A stretch of 64,000 nucleotides of DNA from Phoronis australis (lineage: Eukaryota > Phoronida > Phoronidae), in the NCBI GenBank assembly GCA_002633005.1, contig NMRA01000415.1, positions 1-64,000 of the forward strand. The letters are read 5' to 3'. The notes under the pieces were generated by a model. That model was not told the DNA's origin and made no database searches. It saw only the letters and a program-made list of their open reading frames with translations. Below are positions 1 through 12,919 of the stretch, piece by piece (positions within the stretch are counted from its first letter, which is position 1; each line of letters starts with the position of its first letter). The position numbers and the translations under genes are program-made.

Positions 1-563
1 ACCTGGACCGACAAGTGAATTTAAAAGCCATGCTTCGTCATGTACGTGCAAAACATTTGAACATAATTATTGCTTTCAGAAAACCCCACCAATCCACGTG
101 TACCATTGTTTTGGCCTATATACGCGCACATGTATGAACGGTAAAAGTTAAGTTACCTGTAGCTGTACGTAAATTGCGAATCGGAGGAAGTGCACAAACA
201 GGGCGTAAGATTGGCACTGCGGGTTTTGAATGTTGACTCCACACTGAGGTTGATCCCAAAAAAACATTCTCATCTAAATTTTAAACTATTAAGGGGCCCC
301 AAACCCAGCTTTGTGAACCCCAATTTTCTTTACCTTTTACTTACAATTTGCTAGACAAACTTGAGCGCATATCTATATGAATTGTCGAAGTGGTCCTTGC
401 TGAAAGGGCAGACTTCAAAGACAACCCTGCGACTAAACATAGAAAACTGGTAAGAGTTCAAGCTACATTATATTTGATAACTCCGTGTGAATTGAAGCAA
501 TATGAGAATGGTTCGTTGCTCATTGATTTGCACGTTTACCTATCTTCGAATATCGACGAAAGT
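1..563. other. Non-coding flank before the duplicated region
   Basis: I see no gene here. The short open frame at 390-623 runs into the 43-bp tandem repeat, which accounts for its second half. This stretch does not recur before unit 2, so the left edge of the duplicated unit lies close to 564. Confidence 0.5.
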
Positions 564-866
564 CTTCGATTCATGTATAACTATTTCCAATTACTCATTT
601 GCAAACCTTCGATTCATGTATAACTATTTCCAATTACTCATTTGCAAACCTTCGATTCATGTGTAACTATTTCCAATTACTCATTTGCAAACCTTCGATT
701 CATGTATAACTATTTCCAATTACTCATTTGCAAACCTTCGATTCATGTTTAACTATTTCCAATTACTCATTTGCAAACCTTCGATTCATGTATAACTGTT
801 TCCAATTACTCATTTGCAAACCTTCGATTCATGTGTAACTATTTCCAATTACTCATTCGCAATCCT
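564..866. repeat. 43-bp minisatellite, 7 copies
   Basis: A 43-bp unit beginning CTTCGATTCATGTATAAC starts at 564, 607, 650, 693, 736, 779 and 822 with few substitutions. The same array recurs at 16349 with about five copies. The array therefore marks the start of the large duplicated unit and has changed copy number since the duplication. Confidence 0.9.
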
Positions 867-2509
867 GAAACATTTTCAACTTGCATACACATAATTACAG
901 TGCAATGATTCGTTAACTGTAGAACAGTTCACCTGACGATGTTGTTATCGCCTAGCGAATGCTTACACTTCTGTAGCTTCGAATAGATTTCTACCAGCCG
1001 ACATGGACAGGAGTAAATTGGAAACATTTCCTTAGCGAGACTGACGGCTCTGTAACAAATTGGTAAACGATGACGTGTGTTAAAATTTATTGTTAAAGAA
1101 AAGTACTGAAAATATATCAGTCGTTAAATAATACTTTAAGGTAGATGATTGATTACTAGTACATGTGGAATATTTGTGCACTTTTCTTTGAACAAACAGA
1201 TTACATTACATTTTTTAAGATGTCGATTTTCTTCTTGCACTTTTCTGACCCAGGCAAATACATTTGTTTAGAAGTTGGTGGATATAATGATGCCCTTAAC
1301 TTTATTTGCTAAACTGCTAGCTCAACCAGTACTTGCAGATCTCAGCGGACATCTTGTCCCAATGCAAATGAGAGATCTGATTGAAAAATACCAGAATACG
1401 GCAAACAGTGGGCTCTGTGTGAGAACGCAGACTGTTCGTTTTTCTGTTAATCGAGTCTTCTGGGTCCCGAACAAACTGCAGTCGGTCTTCAAGACCTCCT
1501 GAGCTTTTAGTCAAACACCTTGTTAAAGGGACAATTCTCCCATATTCACCGCTTAGTTGGAAACTGACCCATAGAAATATACTTAAATGTAGTTCCATCC
1601 GTTTTAACAGTTGGGGAGACCCTCCTTAGCCAGTTTCAAATAATCTGTTGATGGATTTAGAAAACAATTCCTATGATCTGCAGGTGAAAACTATTCCACG
1701 GGTGTTCCACTATAAACTCTAGCTAGGACCCACTAACCTCATGTTGCAGATTGGCAAACAGGTGTTTTGTCAACTTGCATGAAACATTGCGAATTGGTGT
1801 GTGGAAGAAATTACTCGCACATAGGCGAGTTATTGCCACATTTGGGTATTGCTTGTTAGTCTATGACCCCGATTGGGGTCCAGAGGATCGTACACTGTTG
1901 CTAGAGTGTAAAGGCAATTCCACCATTTCCACCCGAGGTTATAGTCACTGCTTTGTATTATCTAACAATTTTGATCACTCGTACATTATACGAAGGGGAC
2001 TTGGACACTGACAAGTAGTGCTTCGATTTGTGCCGCAGTCAAAACTCAGACGGCACGTTGATATTCCCCACAATTCCTCTCAAACGTGTTAGATCCAAAA
2101 GTGGCCACAGACTTACTAAGTCCTACTTGGCAGTCTTTGGCCTCCAGTTTCTATTTCAATTCGAACACAAATATTTTGAGAATTTGAATAAAGTGTAAAG
2201 TATGCAAGAAAGGTAATAGGATGTTCAGAAATATCCCACGAAATATCCACTTACGCCTCTGGTTCGCTCGATACTTTTAAATCATTGGAAACAGCGGATT
2301 TTGAAGTTGATCATCACGATTTTGTAGTTCTTTAGCTATTTTTTAAAAATAAAATTCCTAGAAAACTTACCTCTCGCACTGTGGCCCATGGTTTCTAATC
2401 TCTAAATTCAGATACACTCCGATTGACACTCAAACTTTCTCGTTGTTTATCAGGCGAAAACCGAAGGTCAAGTTGGCGGGCATTACTGGCGTGAACTCGT
2501 TTTCGTAAA

Positions 2510-2945
2510 ATCCTTTAATTTCGAACGCGTAACTTGTGGGATGATCAACTCGAGTTGACGGCAATGTGTATACACTGTACTTGCGCTACTTTTGAATGCG
2601 CAACTTAAGGGATGGTCAACTCGAGTTGAAGGCAGTGAGTACACTTGCGCTAAATTCGAATGCACAACTTATGGGATGGTCAACTCGAGTTGAAGGCAAT
2701 GTGTATACTTGCGTTACTTTTGAATGCGCAACTTAAGGGATGGCCAACTCGAGTTGAAGGCAATGAGTAAACTTGCGCTAAATTCGAATGCACAACTTAT
2801 GGGATGGTCAACTCGAGTTGAAGCAATGTGTACATGTACACTTGCGCTTATTTCGAATGCGCAACTTATGGGATGGTCAACTCGAGTTGAAGGCAATGAG
2901 TACACTACCGCTAATTTCGAATGCTCAAATTATGGGATGGCCAAC
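2510..2945. repeat. 64-bp tandem repeat carrying a 14-bp palindrome
   Basis: About seven units of roughly 64 bp each contain TCAACTCGAGTTGA, a perfect 14-bp palindrome, or a close variant. Two unit variants partly alternate, one with a TGTGTACA-like and one with a GTGAGTAC-like stretch. The array recurs at 18225-18690. Open frames through it on both strands are artefacts of the repeat. Confidence 0.85.
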
Positions 2946-3005
2946 GCCAAAACCTGAGTCGTTTTAATGAATTGCTGATGATTTTGATGTTTTTGTTGGC
3001 GACAA

Positions 3006-3480
3006 CTTATTAAGCGCGTTTTCGCATCACGCTGCTTTACACACCTCAAATACATGGTCCATATACTATTCTGGTCTTAAAGTAGCATATGTATTCGATT
3101 AAAGTAAAACAACGGAAATATTAGCTGACTAACTAAGATGATGACTTATGCAAGTTGTTTTGAAATTAAGCAGTTCGTGATCGTGTTATCAAAAATACGT
3201 GGCTCCCAAAATGAATATTTTGGAGGTTTGAACATTAATCGTATAAAGAATGGCGTAGTCATCTGCGCAAAAGATTTGTGAAAATCATGATCTGTGCAAA
3301 AAGGCGCACTTTTGCAGAAATAACTCAGCCACTGTTTTGAGGCGTGAATCCAATTTTTCATTTTTTGAAGAATCCAAAAACATTGCATTTTAAAGTTGAG
3401 AGTACAGTTAGAAAGTGATTTGATGGATCGAGAGTGGACTTCACCAGTGATGACAATTGCCCTTAAGAGCACGTCCACGA
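3006..3480. repeat. Direct repeat R, copy 1
   Basis: This 475-bp sequence recurs at 8861-9325 and 18753-19222. Copies 1 and 2 flank the 5.4-kb segment that is missing from unit 2. The 137-residue minus-strand frame at 3146-3559 is not kept open in the other copies, so I do not call it a gene. Confidence 0.8.
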
Positions 3481-6400
3481 AAGGACCAGGAAAAAAGTGA
3501 TAAAGGCTATGCCACGGATTTCCTCGATTTTTGCATGATGGTAGGGGTTGATGTCCCAACCTTCATCATTACCAGCAATTCGTAAATTAAGTCATCCGCC
3601 AGGTTCTCTGCGTAAACTAGGTCATCGCTTATGGACCAGTTAGCGCTTCACTCAAATATATTCCGTTAAAAAAGAAAGACAAAACATACTTAGTACAGAT
3701 GTCTGGCCAATATCATGAGTCACTACTCGTAAACAAATCAAAGCTGTCCTTACTCGTTGCCTTATCTCGCACCTACCTCAATCATTGGACTAGTTTTCAG
3801 TTCTCAATGCAACAATACAAGTCTCTTAAATTGAACTTGTTAATGACCCTTTTCAATTTTAAGCCATGCCCGAAGTACTCGGAAAGACATTATTGTTAGG
3901 TACAACGAGGTTTTTTTTTCTGAAGTGAATCGTAAACACTTCTGGTACATAGCTACTTTGGTTTCGAGCTGAATTTTAGCTCCCATACTATGGGCCGGCC
4001 CGGTCAAGGGCCACTCCCTGTTGTTCGCGCTACTAAGAACTTCAAACTATTATATATAGAGAAAATTTTTATTAGTATACTGGTGTGAATATTATCAGTG
4101 ATTTAACCAAAAACTTCGAATTAACTAGACCCACTAATGATAGTCTATGATTATAAACTGTTATAAAAAGCCTAAAATTGGCAATTTTCGGCCACCCCAT
4201 GTTAAATACAAAATTGTGTCTAATTTTCTTCAAACTCCTACATTTCAATCTTGATTATACTGACATCTGTTGGGTCTATCGGCAACTAACCGCACATGAA
4301 AGGCTTGATCGAAAATTATCGTTTTCTCATATGCACTTTCGGGTTTTTAGCGGCGATTCCACTGATCGAAGCGACAAAATAAGCCAAAACTTTGGCCATA
4401 CCATGTTAAACATAAAATTTTTTCCAATTTTGCTGAAACTTGGCCACGTTTTTAACAAAATACTTATCTATGTTATGTGCTATCGGCAAATGTGATTGAT
4501 TCATAAATAAGACCCTCACGCTGTGTTTTCTGCGAATCCCATGTATCCTGAAGGGGGCTAACTGAGTGATTTTCGCACATGCGCAGTTCACGGTTTCAAT
4601 ATTGCTGGTAATGTATCCACATTAATTTTTTTACGTGCGCCACCTTGTGGTTGCTATGCGAACGTGTTGTTTTTCTGCCAATTCCAAGCCTCGTTACAGC
4701 TACATTTTGGCATTTTTTGCAAACTTACCTTGAGAACAATAGTGCAAACTGAAACACTTCGTGTTGATCACTGAATTAAGGTGTCTTTCAACTTGCCAGT
4801 CATAGAAAATATCACGGTTTCAGTTTCATCTTAGCTGTTTTTGAAGGCTACCAGTTTATCTAGTTCGTGGTGATTCCGAAATTTTTGAAAATTGCCCTAT
4901 TTCCTGCCTCAATATCTCAGCTGAAGCCAAATTTAAAACAACAAAACTAAAACCAGTGTTTAGATTGATCTTAGCCCTACAAAACAAAACCATGAAAAGT
5001 CTAAGCAATCACCCTTCTTCATACCGCATCGGGCTCTAGAAGTAGGGTACCTCACCAAAATTGTACAACTGGCCAATGTCTGCATAGTAACAAATGTACA
5101 TGTATGCGAGGATTCAAAATAGTTTTGAAATCTTAAAATAGGCGATCGGATCGAACATAACAAGAAAGCTTTAATTTTGTTACTTTACAGAAAAGGATTA
5201 GAAGCACAACGAGGCACGTTATTTTCTTTGACCCTGACGATAACGCTGCCAATAACATATGCATATACTCACCGTTTCAAAATGCATTATGGTTGAGTAA
5301 AAAATCTATAAAGTAAGTCCAGTTATACATAAATGCGAGCTCGAATTCTGAAATTTCAATGTGTGGGTCTGGATGAAATTTAGTTTTCTAATTTTCTCGA
5401 AGTCGGTTGATCGTGTCCCAACGCATCTCAGTTCAACGAATTTTATAAAAAACAACAATAGGTGTATCGGGCCGGAAGGAGACATGTGCGTCAAATACAG
5501 TGTATATCACGAAACCCGAACAAATCAGACAACAAAGTAGTTAGTCATAAAAAAGAGATATATTGAAATGCTATGGGATAGACGCCGTGAAATGAGGTTA
5601 GAAAAACTGATCTTATAAGTACAATCGACTGCCTGCGAAATTGGCGTTGTTGAATAACTTTTCTTACGCTTGTCTTTCGGGAAAGTCCCCGAACAGCACA
5701 CGCTCAGATGTGCTTATGGATGTCTGAATATTCTCGCATTATGGATACCAATGTTTTTTTAGTTTTTACCCACAACGCGTATTTGCGGAAGGTTCGTAGA
5801 CATTTTCATAAAAAACACAGGAAACCGAGTGTTTCACACGCAAGATAGCAGAAAAATCAGTTCAGATATTTTTTGCATCTATCACAGTTTAAATTGCGGA
5901 TTTCAGGATTAGGCCAAGGGGGCCATGCCCCCCTAAAATTCACCCAGATACCATTTGTCAGTTCGGGGTGCGAATTGCTGACTAGCATATGCGCGTACTC
6001 TGTTCAATCACGTGACTACATCACATCAAGGGAAGTTTTCAAAGGAAAATCTCTGAAGGTTTTAGTCACGATTGCTATAAGATGACGAATATTTAGCAAT
6101 CAATTATCCATGTGTTGTAACCTCGTGGCTTAATTTCAAACCTATCACACTGTGTGTGTTCCATAGTCGGATTTATAATTCTATGATGTTGTAATGTAGG
6201 GCCTGACTGAGGTAATGTCCAACCCGTCGAAACACATTGTCAAGTAATTTTTACGGTGATAAGCACAACACCGTAACCGTATTAAAAGAGCCGTGATATT
6301 TTTTGATCCACAGTGCATGTAAATCCAAAGTCTCCGTGGTCTTTAAACTGTGTGTACACTGAACCTGGTTTGTTTATGATTGCTGTGTGGATTTAGTTGT

Positions 6401-7343
6401 TGGAAACACAGTAACGTGTTTTTTTACCTGTCATCAACTTCATTTGTCTCAAAGCTGAGGTATCGTGTTTTATATCGTTGATATATATAGATTATTACAT
6501 GGCGAAGTCGTTATCCCCCGTCATCTAGAGCCCGAGTGGCTTTTAGAGAATTATCGCCCGAGGGATCGGATACACTAGTGCAAGGTTTACTTATCGAACT
6601 TTTTGCCAATCTGAGGTAGGCCAATGTTACCCTATAACATGATCGAACAAAATTACATAGACATTACGTATGTGGATTTAGGGGGCCCGCCCCCCCCCTT
6701 GGCTGCCGTAAAAAATAAAACAGCAAGAGCGTTCGGAAATGTAAAGTTGATTAATTAACCCCGGTAATTAACATTATACGGCGGAAACAAGATTTTAATG
6801 TGTGCAGTTTTAGTGTGTTTGGGGAGTGGGCTCAGATTCAATTTCAACTGTCAAATTCGGAACACGGCTCAATCGTAACGAAACTATGTCTAAGTATATT
6901 CTCTCCCGCGATATCCCCTGGCGACCGCCAATGGTGTGGCGCACTACGACTCCGTTTCCGTCGTCTGCTTCACTGTGCAATGAAGAAAATTACTTCATTT
7001 TTTTAAAGAAAATGGAATCTGAGTAACGATGAAAAAACACAAGCTGGTGTTAAGATGTGAATTGTAATCGAAGCCTCAGTGAATCACTTAGAAACTCATA
7101 ATTATCTCTTTGACAAACCTTAACTTAAGATGATTTCCAAAGCAGTTGCGTCATTAAAGCCAACACAAAAAACGGATTTGGTCTTTTGGTCAATTGAAGA
7201 CTAATTTAAATACAACAAATTTGTTACGAACTGATTCCACAAAGTATAAAAAGGTAATAAGCATTACAAAAAGAAGTAGGTTTCGGGCGTCAACGTTGTG
7301 GACCATAAACAGGTAGGTCTCTTATAATCAACTTTTACGTGAA

Positions 7344-7412
7344 GTCGTGGTGTAGTGGCAAAGTGCGCTCGCTCTTTCCGCCAGATCGTGAGTTCGAGTC
7401 TGTGATATTAGT
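7344..7412 (+). mobile_element. tRNA-like SINE head (probable)
   Basis: The stretch has an A-box-like TGGTGTAGTGGC and, about 40 bp on, a good B box GTTCGAGTC. The spacing suits a tRNA-derived RNA polymerase III promoter. The 3' half does not pair back with the 5' end as an acceptor stem should, and T-rich sequence follows, so a SINE head or tRNA pseudogene fits better than a working tRNA. I cannot define the SINE body or its target-site duplication. Confidence 0.35.
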
Positions 7413-7894
7413 AGTATTTCTTCCTTTTTCTTTGCCTTTTTTTCTTGGATAATATTTCAGGAATCAAGGAAAATGCTAGATTTTTAGAGGAAAAAACAGA
7501 AAAATTTTCCTGGGCGGGAGGGGGTTCGCCTCCCTGCTGACCTCCCCCCTTTTGTTGCTTCGCGCCTCTGATCGTGCTCTGCACAAATGTTTTCGGACAA
7601 CATATTGGGCTCCCCTAATGATATCCTTGATCCGCCACTGCATTATGATGTGGACCTAAAATGGCGATTGTAGTAGGTAAAGGTTGAACACTCGTCCGCT
7701 TAACGCCTGGAATATGATGCAAAACATTTGGACACATGTGAAACCCTGGACACAGAACCCGAACTCCATATAACGAGACACATAGAACCCGGGACAAAAA
7801 GAACCCGGGATGAAGAGCTACGCTCCAAAATGGCCTGGAGATAAAATATAATTGATGTGACTGTTTATGAATTGTCTCAAAGACCAGGTGCTGT

Positions 7895-8100
7895 GATGTG
7901 TATATTTATGCGTGTGTGAATGTGGACGGTAGTATGTGATTCATTAAAGATAGTCTGACTCTGATGTGTATATTTATGCGTGTGTGAATGTGGACGGTAG
8001 TATGCGATTCATTAAAGATAGTCTGACTCTGATGTGTATATTTATGCGTGTGTGAATGTGGACGGTAGTATGCGATTCATTAAAGATAGTCTGCCTCTGA
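7895..8100. repeat. 68-bp tandem repeat, 3 copies
   Basis: Units beginning GATGTGTATATTTATGCG start at 7895, 7963 and 8031 and are nearly identical, which implies recent amplification. No coding role is visible. Confidence 0.9.
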
Positions 8101-8565
8101 TTAAACATGTTGTAATAAGATAAATTGTTTTAATGATTTACGACGCAGATTCACTATTGAGACTCTCACTACATTAAATCCGTGAATTAGGTTTACCTAT
8201 CCGAATTAAATCTACCTTTTTGCAAATAGGTGTACACGTTGACTGTATTAGGGAGCTGTATAAAGAGTAAAAAAACAATATTGCCCGCATCTGCGGCTTT
8301 TTGAAAAGTTATTCTCAAAGCCTGGAAATGCTATGACCAATGAAATGCCAACTTGTCAAGATGGGGGTGACAATCCTAATGTATCGAATATCAGAACCGT
8401 TATATTTTAAGTGTAGATGAAATATTATTATTCAGTGATGGAAGTGACAATCATAATTTATCGAATATACACACTCAACTTGCACAAAAATCAAGTTCAG
8501 TTAGACAGAGTATTCATGTTTTTAATGTTTTTTTGTATTCAAAAGACAGCAGAGAGCGCCACGGC

Positions 8566-8688
8566 ATCTTCAGACAATGTTTCCTATTGGTTAACAAATC
8601 CATGCGATCTTCAGACAATGTTTCCTATTGGTTAACAAATCCATGAGATCTTCAGACAATGTTTCCTATTGGTTAACAAGTATATCGT
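8566..8688. repeat. 41-bp tandem repeat, 3 copies
   Basis: Units beginning ATCTTCAGACAATGTTTCC start at 8566, 8607 and 8648. The short plus-strand open frame at 8417-8635 is partly made of this repeat. Confidence 0.9.
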
Positions 8689-8860
8689 AAATCTGCATCT
8701 TCTTCTTTTATGAACAGGAGGAAAACGGAAATATTTCGTGATTTAAATTTAATTTCAAAGTTGGACGAGGTTGACAGAAATGTGACAGTTGCTTCTGAAC
8801 TGCATTTGTATTTCAAAGTATCGCGGTTCAATTTCTGAATTATTCACTATTAATACATGC

Positions 8861-9325
8861 TATTAAGCGCGTTGGCAAATCACCCTGCTTTGCACACCTC
8901 AACTGCATGGTCCATATACTATTCTGGTCTTAAAGTAGTATAAGTATTCGATTAAAGTAAAACCGCGGAAATACTAGCTGACTATCTAAGATGATGGTCT
9001 ATGCAAGTTGTTTTGAAATTAAATGGTTTACTATCATGTTATCTAAAATAATGTAGTAGCCTAAATGAATATTTTTGAGGTCTTAATATAGGTCACATAA
9101 AGAATGACGTAGTCATCTGCACATAAGTTTTATGAAAATCATGATCAGTGCAAAATGGCAAACTTTTGCGGAAATAGCTGAGCCACGGTTTTGAGACGTC
9201 ACTCAATTTTTTCATTTTTTAAGATTCCAAAAACATTGCATTTTAGGTTTGACATTGCAGTTAAAAAGGGATTTGATGGAAGGGAAGTAGACTTCACCAG
9301 TGTTGACATTTGCCCTTAAGTTGAC
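8861..9325. repeat. Direct repeat R, copy 2
   Basis: Homologous to 3006-3480 in direct orientation, 5855 bp downstream. The single copy in unit 2 (18753-19222) matches copy 1 in its 5' part and this copy in its 3' part. Confidence 0.8.
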
Positions 9326-9596
9326 TAGGATGATTTTTTGACTCCACGTACCTACATGCAAGTGGTGAGAGTGGTTGTACAAAGTCGCTATTCTCCATAC
9401 TATAGGAAAAAGCCCATTCCAGTTAAATCAAAACGTAAAACTTGTTTATCTTATCTCACATGTCATAATTGCTTGGGTTCAACAATTCTATCGCCATGTT
9501 TTCCTCTTGCTGTGTCCCATCAAGCAGTTATTTTTTCTATTTTACTCCTGTTTTAGCAGTAGCCCATCACAAATATAAGTGTGTCTATGTTTACAG

Positions 9597-9680
9597 GACA
9601 ATAAAACTGCTTTCGACGTTTGCGGGGAACGCTGTAGTAATGACAACTATGATGTCGAGAGAACGAAGACTATCCTTAAG
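9597..9680 (+). CDS. Cassette exon B1 (84 nt, intact)
   Basis: A pyrimidine-rich tract and TTTACAG precede 28 open codons, followed by the donor GTACCC shared by all B copies. The exon is phase 0 at both ends. It reads DNKTAFDVCGERCSND at its start and ends KTILK. I recognise no protein family. Relative to the 78-nt B copies it carries two extra codons, an in-frame length difference that supports coding. Its partner B1' at 19479 differs at three amino acids and two synonymous sites. Confidence 0.5.
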
Positions 9681-9710
9681 GTACCCAATAAATGACAGTG
9701 GGTCAGACAG

Positions 9711-10110
9711 GTGTTAATACTGTGCAATGGTAACGATAGACTATTGTCATCTGGTCATACATTCATGAGGTGGAGCCACCTGTTTGTCACGTGTTAATAC
9801 TGTGCAATGGTAACGATAGACTATTATCATCTGGTCATACATTCATGAGGTGGAGCCACCTGTTTGACACGTGTTAATAGTGTGCAATGGTAACGATAGA
9901 CTATTATCATCTGGTCATACATTCATGAGGTGGAGCCACCTGTTTGTCACGTGTTAATATTGTGCAATGGTAACGATAGACTATTATCATCTGGTCTTAC
10001 ATTCATGAGGTGGAGCCACCTGTTTGTCACATGTTAATACTGTGCAGTGGTAACGATAGACTATTATCTTCTGGTCATACATTCATGAGGTGGAGCCACC
10101 TGTTTGTCAA
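9711..10110. repeat. 80-bp tandem repeat, 5 copies, in the intron after B1
   Basis: Units beginning GTGTTAATACTGTGCAATGG (one reads ATGTTAATAC) start at 9711, 9791, 9871, 9951 and 10031. Each has an inverted motif, AGGTGGAGCCACCT. Unit 2 has four copies at 19595. After the other B exons (near 15975, 24770 and 26605) only one copy occurs, so the array grew in this lineage of units alone. Confidence 0.9.
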
Positions 10111-10458
10111 CAGCTACAATGAACCTCAATCAACTCGTGTTCAGTCCAATCATCAATTTTTGACTAGGACCACATTCGACGTATTTGATTTCTGACTTTG
10201 CCTAGAGCTGATGTTTTGTTAATCAACGAGACCACTTTCGGCCTTCAAAAAATATCGCGTCTTGACATGCCAGCTTGTAGTGCCTGGTCCCAAACCAACG
10301 ACTGTCAGCATTATTCTGAAGCCCTGAACTGATCGTCATCTAGACTAAGAAACAGTTTGCGCCCCAATATTAGTCACTACTGAAATTTTATTTATTTTGG
10401 TTTGCACGTTATACTATCAAGACAGTCTGATTAAAAGATATTCGAAACTCACTTCCAG

Positions 10459-10671
10459 AAACACATGAAACTGCAACAGGAACGACAAAGGCAAGGCTGT
10501 GCTTTTGAAGTTCGACATCCTGCCACGGAAGGAGCGACCTCGGGTTCACCTGACCAAACTTTAGTAGCAAATGCTGGTCCGACTGATGAACAGGTTGGTA
10601 CAGTATTCGACAGTTTTACGAAATCAAAAGGGAAAACCACCCCGTAGGCCGAGGAGGACGGCATCCTGGAA
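10459..10671 (+). pseudogene. Cassette exon A1, broken
   Basis: A good acceptor (ACTTCCAG) is followed by an A-type frame reading RQRQGCAFEV and then GPTDEQVGTVFDSF. An in-frame TAG lies at 10645-10647. The donor is also lost: one G is missing, so the usual GAA-GTAAGT reads GAATAAGT. The duplicate at 20263-20475 has the same two lesions, so inactivation came before the duplication. Confidence 0.7.
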
Positions 10672-10959
10672 TAAGTGATGTTCCGTCTGCAGCCATATCA
10701 ACAATAATGCAGTAGATTACAAAAATAACGTATCTGCATAGTCTCATCTGTTACATGTAATAACAAATGGCATTTCGCATTTCATGTTCAAAAATGTCTG
10801 CTCCTCCCAACTGACACAATTTCTCATGCCGTGCTAAATAAAATAATCTTAAACAGTAAAAGCGTCACACCCTCCTCAACAGGTGATATTTCGTTCAATC
10901 AAAGTATGTTGGTAGATGTAGCAGATGTTTCAATACCTGTTATCACAATGTCAGCCAAT

Positions 10960-12640
10960 ATTTGATGATTAAGGAGAATCTTAATGTTACGTCATGTTTC
11001 TTCCAAACCTCCTATGAAAACCAACAATATTTCAGGTATAAAACTGTTAAGCTGTTATTTTCTATTTCACACTCCAGCTTGTTTTGGGTAATTCTAGTCA
11101 AAGCAATTCTTTCACTTGCTTTCATGGAATATTGTCGACTTTGGGATGTTTTTCTTACGAGACATCAGTCTATTTTTCTGTGTTACACCTAACCCGTGGT
11201 TATTGAGGATATTCCCCTGACAATACTCACATAAAACATTCAATTTTTTCTGCAGTCCCTAACCACTATTGGAAAGTGAGCTAATCGTCAGCAAATGCAA
11301 TAAATCAGCTGATCCCATGCAAATTTCCTCACCGCGTCCAGATTTTAATTCTTGCACTAAATCACTTATAAATAATGCAAAATAAACAGAAACGGTGATA
11401 GCTGAGAGCCTTGTCTTAGACCATTCTGACAGTGAAAGAACAGCGTATAGCTCCCATTATCCAATCTCACGCACGCTTTTACTTCCGCGTAAATTGTTTT
11501 GATTATCCTATACATCTCACCTACTATGTGATTGTTCTTTATTTTCAAACATAATACACGTCTATAGATACTATCAAAAGCTGCTTTAAAATCCACAAGC
11601 ACAACAGAATCTACCATTCTCTCGTGACAAGTATTTAATTATCAATGTATATCACTCAAATATGTGATCCACTGTACTGTACATGTACTCTTTCCTAGAC
11701 CCAGATTGAGGCATAGCAATAACGTTTTCTCTTTCACACTACTTATGAAGCCGTTGGCATAATTTTTCTCGAAACTTTTGGCTGTGATTTGCACGATCGA
11801 AATTGTTCTGAAATTTCCAGGGAGATTGGCCCCTCCCTAAAATATTAGTACTGTATTAAATTTTATCTATTCGTTTGGAAACAGTCCATTTTAAAAAAAA
11901 ACAGTTATATAGATGAAACAGCAAGTACCAACTGTTTATCACCCTACTTGTAAAACTCAATGACAATTTTATCACATCATGTCGAACATCCGCGATAAAT
12001 ACTATTGATGGTTTGTATAATTTCATTGTTTGTGATGTCAGCGTCCAGCTCCATGTCATTAATAATGACATTACCTGAATTTTCACTTAACGAATATCAT
12101 TCAGTGAACTTTGGATTAGCAACGAAATAACGGCCCTCAAACAGAGCTGACATAAGTAATCCATTCGCCGGTTTAATGTTGTTTTTTACGGATTTCTTCT
12201 TAATATTAAAAGTGCGTCAGAATTTTTACTGTCTTTAGTCTCCACAGCTGACTTTAAGTTTATGTGGTGTTTCCTGTTACACTCTAACCGTATCACTTTT
12301 TAATTTTCCATAATTCCTTCTAGCATATACATATATAATTTAGCTAAAGCTTCCTCTCAGTATTCCAACACTGAATCTAAAATTACTTCATTTTTGCCTA
12401 ACAACAGCTCTCATTTACCTACATTCAGCGTCAAATCATTCGTGGAAACAAAGTGGAATATGCAAAATGTTTACTTTGGGTTTAAACATGTCGGCTACAC
12501 ACGATTCAAAGGTTTCTGTTAAATTTTCCACACGTGAATCTGTGACTGATCAACTTCCGGTCTCGTCCATTTTTTTGCGTACCTCAAACACATTTTTTCA
12601 TCCCATTTATAAACATTTTCAATCTGTTCATCTCGAGCCC
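10960..12640 (-). mobile_element. LINE (non-LTR retrotransposon) fragment, degenerate, copy 1
   Basis: Minus-strand translation gives pieces of a reverse transcriptase in collinear order. They include ELDADITNNEIIQTINS near 12040, KSFEKNYANGF near 11770, VLVDFKAAFDSIYRRVL at 11540-11605, and GLRQGSQLSPFLF near 11400. A one-base shift then leads to FISDLVQELK. Several stops and frameshifts show it is dead. The catalytic FADD motif is kept in copy 2 but lost here by a small deletion. Weaker similarity runs upstream to about 12640. No poly-A tail or target-site duplication is visible. Confidence 0.8.
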
Positions 12641-12919
12641 AGTGGTTTCGCTGCGTCTTACTCATTCTAAAAACAATCATTAACAAAGTCTACATCCTCT
12701 GTGTAGTATTTTTATCTCATTTCGTTGACAAAATTCTAATAAAAATGGTTACGATCCATATTAATACTATACAATGCTAACGATAGAATACGATCATATG
12801 GCCATTTTTTATGAACTGGCGCCACCTGTGTGTCGATTGATCCCCTTGAGCATCCACAACCTAGATCTCAGTGCAGGAAGCGAACTTTTGGATTGGATCA
12901 CGTTCCACGTATTTGTGAA
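11930..12919. other. Segment missing from unit 2
   Basis: In unit 2 the sequence passes at 21741 straight from the equivalent of 11929 to the equivalent of about 12920. The missing 990 bp hold the upstream part of the LINE fragment and AT-rich sequence with no gene. Loss from unit 2 is more likely than insertion into unit 1, because the LINE frame runs across the left junction in unit 1. Confidence 0.6.

Larger units (their letters stand above)
3481..8860. other. Unit-1-specific non-coding segment
   Basis: About 5.4 kb with no supported gene. It holds two related AT-rich stretches at 4165-4240 and 4385-4450 that share GGCCANNCCATGTTAAA, a GGGGGCCATGCCCCCC hairpin near 5915, a C-rich tract near 6690, a tRNA-like SINE head at 7344, and minisatellites at 7895 and 8566. 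The phrase GATCCGCCACTGC near 7632 looks like a degraded repeat end. All listed open frames are short and lack splice or protein support. Confidence 0.6.

Noticed and set aside
564-866. Regular direct repeats that could suggest a CRISPR array
   Set aside because: Units are contiguous with no unique spacers, and the sequence is eukaryotic; this is a minisatellite. The same holds for 41680-42335 and 9711-10110.
1275-1598. Overlapping frames on both strands conserved in unit 2 (16978-17298)
   Set aside because: The copies are too similar for conservation to be informative, changes show no codon pattern, and no exon boundaries fit.
3146-3559. 137-residue minus-strand frame
   Set aside because: It lies in repeat R and is not kept open in the copies at 8861 and 18753.
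7344-7412. A functional tRNA gene
   Set aside because: A and B boxes are recognisable, but the acceptor stem does not pair and no clean terminator follows, so it is listed only as a SINE-like head.
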